Made by a program: the position numbers and the translations under genes
NCBI GenBank assembly: GCA_016866305.1
Contig: VGMX01000010.1
Location: 17,165 to 81,164, forward strand
DNA length: 64,000 nucleotides
Source: Chlorobiota bacterium
Lineage (GTDB): Bacteria > Bacteroidota > Chlorobiia > Chlorobiales > Chlorobiaceae
Direction: 5' to 3'
Notes under the pieces: generated by a model
Database searches by the model: none
The model's input: only the letters and a program-made list of their open reading frames with translations
Told to the model about the DNA's origin: nothing
Shown here: positions 57,319 through 64,000 of the stretch, in pieces
How positions within the stretch are numbered: position 1 is the stretch's first letter
Layout: each line of letters begins with the position of its first letter

Positions 57319-57642
57319 TTACGGGGCCATTTTTTCCTTGTATTTCTGAAGCTGGCGGGAGAGCGAGTCAACACAGCTATCGACAGCGGGTTCATAGGCC
57401 ACGGCCGAGTCCCGCGCAACCAGAACGTTCTGGGGAACGTGGATCGTTATTTCAGCAAGTTTGTTCTTTTCAGCATCGTTTTTCTGATGATCGAGAATGA
57501 TATGACAGGATATGATCCCGGGAAACACCCTGGCAAGAGCCTGTACAGCATCACGGGCATATTCTTCGATACTGCTGTGATTATTGGAATGACGCAGGGT
57601 CACCTGTACGTTCATGGTTTCGGTAACGACAGATTTGGTCAT
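57319..57642 (-). CDS. hpf: Ribosome hibernation-promoting factor HPF/YfiA family
   Basis: A 107-residue short-form HPF: MNVQVTLRHSNNHSSIEEYARDAV starts the beta-alpha-beta-beta-beta-alpha fold, which ends near residue 105. Members of this family bind the small subunit and inactivate idle ribosomes. ATG 57642 has a GGAGGT site immediately upstream; an in-frame ATG 42 bases earlier is less likely. Next to hprK, as often seen in other bacteria. Confidence 0.85.
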   Translation of the reverse strand: MTKSVVTETMNVQVTLRHSNNHSSIEEYARDAVQALARVFPGIISCHIILDHQKNDAEKNKLAEITIHVPQNVLVARDSAVAYEPAVDSCVDSLSRQLQKYKEKMAP

Positions 57643-57718
57643 GGAAACCTCCATTGATAAAAGGTGGACTGAGAGAAGGAACAACCCCCCATCTTCAGCG
57701 GAAAGGGGACTACAGCAA

Positions 57719-58726
57719 TCAAGCTTTCGGATGGGCTTTCCGATAGACCTCCCTGAGCCTGTTGAATGTAACGTGGGTATAGATTTCCGTTGTTGTCAGA
57801 CTGCTGTGGCCGAGCATCTCGCTCACACTTTTCAGATCGGCACCGCTGTTGAGCATATGGGTGGCAAAACTGTGTCGAAGGATATGAGGATTTCTCTCTT
57901 TCTGTTCCGTGACGGGAGCCAGATATTTTCTGGTAATCCTTTGGACAAGCATGGGATACATCTTTTTGCCTTTCTTCGTTACAAACACATTCGGCAAGGC
58001 CCCGACGTCGCCCTCTCTGAATATTCTAAAGAAGTTTCGCCTGACTTCAAAATATTTTTTCAGCGCCTCAAGCGCGCACGATCCAAGCGGAACAATGCGT
58101 TGCTTGCTGCCTTTTCCGGTTATTTTCAGCAGGCCGCCCTCCAGGCTGACATGCTGCATTTCAAGTCCGATAACCTCCGATATGCGAAGACCGCAACTGT
58201 AGAGCACTTCGAGCAGACAACCGTCCCGTTCAAGCTCGAACAGCGATGCCGGGCCGAGCTCTTCATCCCGACAGGAAGATGCGCACGGAATCACCTTTTC
58301 GAACAACGCTTCGGTCTGTTGTTCGGTAAGAAAACCGGGAACGGTACGGGGATATTTCGGAGTGGTGACATAGGCAAGCACCGAGCTTTTGATGACACCG
58401 GTATGCTGCAGATAGCGATAGAAACTTTTCAGTGAGGCGAGTTTCCTTGCAATGGACTTCGGCTGAAGCCCCTTTTTCAGCAGATCACCCATATAGAGGC
58501 GTATATCGACAACGGCAAGGCTGCCGGGCGAAAAATCCCGAATGTCCTGAACGCCGAGATGCGTGGAGATGAACAGCAGGAACTGGTCGAGATCGTGACG
58601 GTACGCCGTCAGGGTGTGCGAAGAAACATTTTTCTCGCGGTTCAGGAATTCCAGAAACCGGTCAATCTCGGGATACCGGCCGCGGCCACTCTCGGCCGAC
58701 CGGCCTTCGGAAGACTGATGCGTCAT
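57719..58726 (-). CDS. xerC: Tyrosine recombinase XerC
   Basis: A 335-residue integrase-family recombinase. Catalytic residues are the Arg in [14 protein letters not shown], Lys in [34 protein letters not shown] and Tyr in IYTHVTF; the C-terminal REVYRKAHP resembles XerC. Partner of the XerD at 13676-14590. It is coupled to the preceding gene (overlap of 4 bases). Confidence 0.9.
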   Translation of the reverse strand: MTHQSSEGRSAESGRGRYPEIDRFLEFLNREKNVSSHTLTAYRHDLDQFLLFISTHLGVQDIRDFSPGSLAVVDIRLYMGDLLKKGLQPKSIARKLASLKSFYRYLQHTGVIKSSVLAYVTTPKYPRTVPGFLTEQQTEALFEKVIPCASSCRDEELGPASLFELERDGCLLEVLYSCGLRISEVIGLEMQHVSLEGGLLKITGKGSKQRIVPLGSCALEALKKYFEVRRNFFRIFREGDVGALPNVFVTKKGKKMYPMLVQRITRKYLAPVTEQKERNPHILRHSFATHMLNSGADLKSVSEMLGHSSLTTTEIYTHVTFNRLREVYRKAHPKA

Positions 58727-59571
58727 ATCTTCAGGGCTACAAGTTCGGACTCCCCTTTCGTATAATATAATCCCCCGCCATGCAGAAGGAAACTGTTGAG
58801 TGGCGGACGGGCGCTCTTTTCGGCCATGACATCCTCATAAACGGTTTTTCCCTGGCGAATGATCCGCAGGATGCTTCTCCACCCGCCCGATGGTTCGTCA
58901 CAGTCATGAAGCACGACTGCCGTAACGGAACCGGCAGCAATGCATTCCCGGAGTTCCATCCCGGTGCGGGCCGCATCATGCTCCGGGCCTTCCGGTGAGA
59001 GCAGTTCCGGAAGGGTGACCCCCTGTCGCTGTTCTTCCTGAAGGGTGTTCCGCCTCAGCATTTCGACAGCGGCATCGATGTCGCCGGATTCCGGACGTGT
59101 GCATGCCATACCGCTGGCCGGATCGATGACCAGATAGGTGCGTTCAGGAAAACCCGCGAAAGAGGAGGGCCTGTAAACAAGAAAACCCTCATCGAGTATT
59201 GCGCAGAAGACGATATCCATGCGCGACCAGACAAGCTCTCCTGTAGCGGCATCGACAGCCCAGAGTCCCAGATGCTCGGGACTGTTCGGGCGGTAGGCAT
59301 GCAGGAAAACAAGGTTTCCTGCAACCGTCTCGATGCCGGTAAGCCAGCTCTCTCCTGCGGGTGCGGAACCATCAGGCGTCAACAGCAGGAAATCATCGAA
59401 CAGCACGCGACCCGAACGTTCGCTGATTGAAAAAAAGAGCGACCGACGTTCCATAGGCAGGCGTTTCTGGCCGACAAGTTGTCCGGTGCCGGTGAACATC
59501 AGGCGCCAGATCACCGAACCATTCCCTGCATGGTATCGCCATCCTGAAAAATCCGTGCTCATGCTATCCAT
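58723..59571 (-). CDS. DUF4905-like protein of unknown function
   Basis: A 282-residue soluble protein with mostly beta structure ([39 protein letters not shown]), suggesting a beta-propeller-like fold. The pattern resembles DUF4905. No catalytic motif is seen. It overlaps the methyltransferase gene before it and xerC after it by 4-8 bases. Confidence 0.65.
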   Translation of the reverse strand: MDSMSTDFSGWRYHAGNGSVIWRLMFTGTGQLVGQKRLPMERRSLFFSISERSGRVLFDDFLLLTPDGSAPAGESWLTGIETVAGNLVFLHAYRPNSPEHLGLWAVDAATGELVWSRMDIVFCAILDEGFLVYRPSSFAGFPERTYLVIDPASGMACTRPESGDIDAAVEMLRRNTLQEEQRQGVTLPELLSPEGPEHDAARTGMELRECIAAGSVTAVVLHDCDEPSGGWRSILRIIRQGKTVYEDVMAEKSARPPLNSFLLHGGGLYYTKGESELVALKI

Positions 59572-60271
59572 GCTTCCGAGTGCTCAATCTGTAGATATTG
59601 ACCCCTACGGGGTGTGATCCTTCGTCATAACTTGCACTGCAGGAGGTCACCGCAAAACCGTTTTCGCCGACAAGCTCGAGAAACTGCCCTGCGAGCCTCC
59701 GTCGCGGATCGGCTATGTATGCCGCTCCTTCCGGTTTGAGCAGCCTGTCGATCGCCGTTATTATCGGAAGCAGGTTCACCCGTTCATACAGCACATCGGC
59801 GGCAAAAAGCATGTCGAACCGTTCTGCGCACTCGACCTCCCGCCAGTCGAGGCGGATGGCATCGAGACTCACGCCGTTACGCATGGCATTGTATGCCACG
59901 AAACGAAGCGCTTCCCGTGAATAATCGGTCGCAAGCACATCGGCGCCGCACGACGCCGCGACAACCGAGGCCATACCGACTCCGGCGCCGAGTTCGATAA
60001 CGCGCTTTCCTGCCAGCGGCAACTCCCTGGCAATGAATGAGGAAAGCGTTATGGCCGCCGGCCATATTTCAGCCCAGTACGGCATCTGCTCATCCTTCAG
60101 AAACTCTTCGGGTGAGATTCTGTCGAGAAGCGCATAACTGTCCTGAACGCTCAGAACGCTGAATGGCCGATCACCGATCGTATACGAGATTTCGGAAAGA
60201 TCGTACTCACGGGAAAGCTCCTGATAGAGCTGTTCAAGCTCCGTATTGTGCCTGTCCTGCCAGAGGTTCAT
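59564..60271 (-). CDS. Class I SAM methyltransferase, METTL20/PrmA-like
   Basis: A 235-residue methyltransferase with motif I VIELGAGVGMASVVAA (near residues 93-108), ATDYSREALRF (near 117), and the MPYWAEIWPAA segment (near 63-73) common to lysine-methylating PrmA/METTL20-like proteins. FAADVLYE is the likely catalytic loop. First gene of the minus-strand run. Substrate unknown. Confidence 0.82.
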   Translation of the reverse strand: MNLWQDRHNTELEQLYQELSREYDLSEISYTIGDRPFSVLSVQDSYALLDRISPEEFLKDEQMPYWAEIWPAAITLSSFIARELPLAGKRVIELGAGVGMASVVAASCGADVLATDYSREALRFVAYNAMRNGVSLDAIRLDWREVECAERFDMLFAADVLYERVNLLPIITAIDRLLKPEGAAYIADPRRRLAGQFLELVGENGFAVTSCSASYDEGSHPVGVNIYRLSTRKHG

Positions 60272-60416
60272 AGAGCATCGGATTCTTGCGGTTCAATTTC
60301 CGGTGTTTTCAGCAATTAAAGAAAAACCGGCAGGAATTTACTGAAAATCATGCCGGATTTCTATTTTGCGGGGCAGGAACACATTTCAGAAACCTCAACC
60401 GGACGATACAAGACCT

Positions 60417-60770
60417 ATGAGAAAAGAACTGCTTGAAGTATTCGACAACACCTTTCCCCAAAGGGATTACACCATAGAGATCGTCAACCCCGAATTCACC
60501 TCGGTATGTCCGAAAACCGGCCTTCCCGACTTCGGCACCATAACCGTGCGCTACATCCCCGACAAATCCTGTATCGAACTGAAGTCCCTGAAATACTATT
60601 TCCTCGACTTCCGCAACGCCGGTATTTTTTATGAAAACATCACCAACACCATTCTCGACGATCTCGTTGCCGTATCGCAGCCGAGGGAAATGACCGTCAT
60701 CAGCGAGTGGAAGGCCCGCGGAGGCATCACCGAAACCGTCACGGTGCACTACCGTCGCAGAACCTCCTGA
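60417..60770 (+). CDS. queF: PreQ0 reductase QueF
   Basis: A 117-residue T-fold enzyme that reduces the nitrile preQ0 to preQ1 in queuosine synthesis. The catalytic Cys lies in [14 protein letters not shown] (near residue 30), with the [21 protein letters not shown] segment after it (near 53-73). It is the short, unimodular type. ATG 60417 is chosen; a TTG at 60366 would add 17 residues. A bidirectional terminator follows. Confidence 0.9.
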   Translation: MRKELLEVFDNTFPQRDYTIEIVNPEFTSVCPKTGLPDFGTITVRYIPDKSCIELKSLKYYFLDFRNAGIFYENITNTILDDLVAVSQPREMTVISEWKARGGITETVTVHYRRRTS

Positions 60771-60788
60771 AAAAAGGTGACAGACAGC

Positions 60789-60820
60789 AAAAAACCCCGG
60801 TTTTCATACCGGGGTTTTTC
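60789..60820. terminator. Bidirectional terminator between queF and pscC
   Basis: AAAACCCCGGT and ACCGGGGTTTT form a perfect hairpin around TTTCAT with A-rich and T-rich flanks. It lies between the convergent queF (plus) and pscC (minus) stops and can serve both. Confidence 0.9.
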
Positions 60821-60847
60821 GTGCTCTGCCTTCCAGGAAAAAGGAGA

Positions 60848-61543
60848 TCAGTATTTCGCGTTGAACCAGGAAACAAACTGCTTGACGTCTGCATCGGTGA
60901 TACCGGAATTCGGCACAGCTTTCATCGTCAGCACGATCTTTTCGGTCTCACCCTGCTTGATGTACTTTTTCATCTTGTCCTTCACGGAATCGAGGGTATG
61001 GCACTTGTTGCACTTGGTATCGACAAGCGCCTTTGCGGCGTCGAAATCGATCGAAGCGGTTTCACCGCCTGCAGCAGGAGGCGCAGCAGCAGCCTCTGCA
61101 GCGGCTTTTTCAAGGCTTTCCTTGGTGGCGTTCTCGAAATCCACGTCGCCATTGAGAAATGCGGTAAGCTGCGGAACCGAACGGATGGCCTTGCCTTCAA
61201 GCGTTGTGGTGCGGCCGGTAGTGGGAAGAAGGAAACCCGAAGGTCTGATCCAGAGAATGATGAAGAGAAGGGCAACAAGGCCGAGTGCGCCAAGCGGAAA
61301 GCTGAGGACCCACCTGTCGCTGATGCGGGAAGACATTTTTCCCAGCGTCATGATGATGATCGAAGCACAGAAAATCAGCATGAACCATCCTGCAAACGAG
61401 CTTAACGGCGTCAACAGGGTTGAAATGTTTTCAGCCGGCACCTTGTAACCGGTTAGGAATGACACCCCAAAAAACAAAGCCCCCATTACGACAGCCCCAC
61501 CGATTGCAAGAGCAATTAGCTTACCGTTTGATTTGTTGTCCAT
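60848..61543 (-). CDS. pscC: Photosystem P840 reaction-centre cytochrome c-551 (PscC)
   Basis: A 231-residue membrane cytochrome of the green sulfur bacterial reaction centre. Three N-terminal helices (about residues 8-32, 47-67 and 78-100) are followed by an Ala-rich linker (148-160) and a class I heme domain with CNKCH at 178-182; Met 207 in TMKAVPN is the likely sixth ligand. It donates electrons to the P840 special pair. This gene is the strongest taxonomic marker in the window. Confidence 0.95.
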   Translation of the reverse strand: MDNKSNGKLIALAIGGAVVMGALFFGVSFLTGYKVPAENISTLLTPLSSFAGWFMLIFCASIIIMTLGKMSSRISDRWVLSFPLGALGLVALLFIILWIRPSGFLLPTTGRTTTLEGKAIRSVPQLTAFLNGDVDFENATKESLEKAAAEAAAAPPAAGGETASIDFDAAKALVDTKCNKCHTLDSVKDKMKKYIKQGETEKIVLTMKAVPNSGITDADVKQFVSWFNAKY

Positions 61544-61680
61544 GACAGGTAGTGAATTAGGTGTTAGTGGCTTGCAAAAAGTTTATTGATGAAGATAAGC
61601 ATAATTAGTAAAGGCGGCAAACATAAAGGGGAAAAAACCTTGACTTTCAGGACTGTTGCAAAATCCATGCGACTTGCCAC

Positions 61681-61709
61681 CCGGCAGACCAGCAGGGGCG
61701 GTCTGCCGG
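61681..61709. repeat. Inverted repeat in the pscC-ppc intergenic region
   Basis: CCGGCAGACC (61681-61690) and GGTCTGCCGG (61700-61709) form a perfect 10-base hairpin with a 9-base loop. No T run follows on either strand, so it is not a standard terminator. It lies in the 270-base region between the divergent pscC and ppc genes, which otherwise shows no supported gene. Confidence 0.5.
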
Positions 61710-61815
61710 GGAACGAAAAAAGCAAAAGCACCCGCGCGCTCTTGCATCTCATGCTCTTTCGGCCCATACTGCAGGAGATGGACGATTTCTCTCAACACCA
61801 ACCCTGTACAGCACC

Positions 61816-64000
61816 ATGATCACCTCCATGAGTTGCGTTATCGATTACGAGAAAGCGGACAGGGATTTCACCTTTCTTCTCGACTGCTTCCTGCAGGTGC
61901 TTGAACATCTCGGAGAAAAAGAGCTGACCGCACATCTGCCCTGGAAAAATCCCGGCAAGCCTATCGAGGAAAGCGGAAATTCCGAAAGAACGCTGCAGGC
62001 GTTCTCGATTGTTTTCCAGTTGCTGAACATGGCCGAGGAGAACGCCGGAGCGCAATACCGCCGCGCTGTGGAAACGGAAAAGGGGGTTGCCGAACTCAAA
62101 GGACTCTGGGGCCGGACACTGCACGATCTGAAACGTTCGGGAATCGCCGAAAACGATATCCTGCAGGCGCTTCAGGAAGTCAGCATCGATACGGTGCTCA
62201 CCGCCCATCCCACAGAAGCCAAGAGAAAGAGCGTGCTCGAACAGCACCGGCAACTGTACCTGCAGCTTGTCAAAAGGGAAAACCGCATGTGGACGCCGCA
62301 GGAACAGGCGGACATCCGCAACGAGATCATGGTGATTCTCGAACGGCTCTGGAGAACCGGTGAAATTCTTTTCGACAAACCCGAAGTGGCGGCGGAAAGA
62401 AGAAACGTCATGCACTATCTCTCCAATATCTTTCCCGAGGTGCTCAATCTTCTCGATAAACGGCTTGCCCAGGCATGGCAGCAGGCGGGGTTCAGTCCGG
62501 AGGCCCTGAAGAACGTGCACCGATTTCCGAAAGTCCGTTTCGGCAGCTGGGTGGGCGGCGACCGCGACGGAAATCCATTTGTTACCGCACAGGTCACCGA
62601 AGAAACGTTGCGGGAAATGCGGCAGCATGCCCTCCGGCTGGTCAGGGAAAAACTCTCCGAGCTCGCATCGAAACTCAGTCTCTCCGAGCGGCTGCAGCAA
62701 CCCTCTCCGACACTGCAGCAGCGTATCGATTCCCTCTCGGCATCACTCGGAGAAAAAGGCGTTCAAGCGATGAACAGAAACCGTCACGAACCCTGGCGGC
62801 AGTTCCTCAACCTCATGACGGCCGCTCTGCCGGGGGAAAGACCGGTCATTCCGGAAGAGGAACCCGCACCTGCTTACCGTGAATCGTCGGAACTTCTCGA
62901 AGATCTCTCGCGCCTTGAACATGCGCTGCAAAGCGTGGGGGCAGAACGGATTTCGCAAACCGATCTGGCACCGGTCTACCGGATTGTCCAGACATTCGGC
63001 TTTCATCTCGGATCACTCGATATCCGGCAGAACAGCCGCTTTCACGATCTGGCGCTTGCGCAGCTCATGCATGCCGCAGGCCTCGACGGCACCGCTTTCA
63101 TCGATTCGGACGAGACTGAAAAGATACGCTTTCTCGAACGCGAACTGCACTCACCCAGACCGTTCACCCATCCGGATATGTCGGTCGGACCGGAAGCCGA
63201 AACCGTGCTGGCCTGTTTCCGGGTGCTTCGCGATCACTGCAACCGGCACGGAACCGAAGGAATCGGTGCGCTGATCGTAAGCATGACCAGGGGGGTTGCC
63301 GATCTTTTCGTGCCCTACCTCTTCGCCCGCGAAACCGGGCTCATGGTGCCTTTCGAAAATGGAGACGCCTGCATGCTCCCGGTTGTGCCACTTTTTGAAA
63401 CCATTGACGACCTGAAAAAAAGCCCGGAGATCGTCGAGGCTTTCCTCCTCCACCCGCTCACCTCACGTTCGCTCCGCTACCGGCAGATGATGAACAACGG
63501 AAAAAAACCGGCCCAGCAGGTGATGATCGGCTACAGCGACAGCAACAAGGACGGCGGCATTTTTTCAAGCACCTGGATGCTCTATCGGGCCCAGGAACAC
63601 CTCATGGAAGCCGGGCGGAAATGCGGAACCGACATCCTCTTCTTCCACGGACGGGGAGGCAGCATCAGCCGTGGTGCAGGTCCGACAAACCGCTTCCTGC
63701 GTGCACAACCGCCAGGCACCTTCAGTGCAGGCATCCGGTTTACCGAACAGGGAGAGACCATCGCCCAGAAATACGCAAACCGGATCAATGCCGTCTACAA
63801 CCTCGAGCAGTTTGCCGCCGGAGTAACCGGAGAGCGATTACGCAAAAGCAAAGACCCCGCCATGCATGACGAGCTCAGACCGGTCATGGACGCCATGTCG
63901 GAACAGGCCAACCGCACCTATCGCAAACTGCTGGAAACGCCTGGATTCCTGAAATTCTTCCGGGAGGCAACACCGATCGACATCATCGAGCTGATCCGCA
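61816..64000 (+). CDS. ppc: Phosphoenolpyruvate carboxylase (N-terminal part)
   Basis: The frame runs off the window end after about 728 of roughly 920 residues. From ATG 61816, TAHPTEAKRKS (catalytic His near residue 131), GSWVGGDRDGNPF (near 243), GYSDSNKDGG (near 571) and FHGRGGSISRG (near 611) are all intact. The enzyme carboxylates PEP to oxaloacetate, replenishing the reductive TCA cycle that pyruvate synthase feeds. Confidence 0.96.
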   Translation, partial: MITSMSCVIDYEKADRDFTFLLDCFLQVLEHLGEKELTAHLPWKNPGKPIEESGNSERTLQAFSIVFQLLNMAEENAGAQYRRAVETEKGVAELKGLWGRTLHDLKRSGIAENDILQALQEVSIDTVLTAHPTEAKRKSVLEQHRQLYLQLVKRENRMWTPQEQADIRNEIMVILERLWRTGEILFDKPEVAAERRNVMHYLSNIFPEVLNLLDKRLAQAWQQAGFSPEALKNVHRFPKVRFGSWVGGDRDGNPFVTAQVTEETLREMRQHALRLVREKLSELASKLSLSERLQQPSPTLQQRIDSLSASLGEKGVQAMNRNRHEPWRQFLNLMTAALPGERPVIPEEEPAPAYRESSELLEDLSRLEHALQSVGAERISQTDLAPVYRIVQTFGFHLGSLDIRQNSRFHDLALAQLMHAAGLDGTAFIDSDETEKIRFLERELHSPRPFTHPDMSVGPEAETVLACFRVLRDHCNRHGTEGIGALIVSMTRGVADLFVPYLFARETGLMVPFENGDACMLPVVPLFETIDDLKKSPEIVEAFLLHPLTSRSLRYRQMMNNGKKPAQQVMIGYSDSNKDGGIFSSTWMLYRAQEHLMEAGRKCGTDILFFHGRGGSISRGAGPTNRFLRAQPPGTFSAGIRFTEQGETIAQKYANRINAVYNLEQFAAGVTGERLRKSKDPAMHDELRPVMDAMSEQANRTYRKLLETPGFLKFFREATPIDIIELIR

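Noticed and set aside
61583..61819. Overlapping reading frames of 72-77 codons on both strands before ppc
   Set aside because: They overlie each other, include the GC hairpin, lack ribosome sites and have no recognisable similarity.

Overview
The window is about 57% GC, densely coded chromosomal DNA from a green sulfur bacterium (Chlorobi, Chlorobium/Pelodictyon type). Markers: a PscC-type reaction-centre cytochrome c (60848-61543), a BchG-type bacteriochlorophyll synthase (36271-37263), a sepiapterin reductase like the C. tepidum enzyme (7050-7781), and a one-chain pyruvate:ferredoxin oxidoreductase (47069-50629) with PEP carboxylase (61816 to the window edge), the pair that feeds carbon through the reductive TCA cycle. 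The genus is my inference; no 16S gene is present.

Layout. 1-5598: the 3' end of a cbb3 oxidase gene (ccoP-like) and its assembly operon (ccoG, ccoH, a small secreted protein, ccoI, ccoS, a TauE/SafE-like protein), an oxygen-linked module in a phototrophic anaerobe. 5754-20991: core genes (radC, csp, sepiapterin reductase, yqeY, serS, metY-metX behind a SAM-I riboswitch, rsmB-xerD, tRNA-Lys, a beta-CASP nuclease, cydDC). 21024-29389: an accessory zone with a VapBC-like pair, a HigA antitoxin beside a broken toxin, an N4-cytosine-type methyltransferase carrying an HTH domain next to a convergent endonuclease candidate, tandem lipocalins, and several decayed genes (DUF486, a CxxCxGxG zinc-finger protein with UGA at a Cys site, a toxin remnant, a flavin reductase fragment, purU). 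29531-33503: an envelope cluster (PAP2 phosphatase, GT39, GT2, flippase-like protein). 33544-50629: mainly housekeeping and anabolism (cutA, pepQ-like, trpD, bchG, rpmB, rnhA, tilS, psd, tatA, recN, dapA, gcvPA-gcvH, rlmB, nifJ). 50710-60271: a long minus-strand run (methyltransferase, DUF4905, xerC, hpf, hprK, peptide-ABC genes, ruvB, a TPR lipoprotein). The end holds queF, pscC and partial ppc.

The most unusual parts are the 21-29 kb zone and the HTH-methyltransferase unit with an inverted repeat directly before its start codon. No CRISPR array, rRNA operon or complete insertion sequence was seen.
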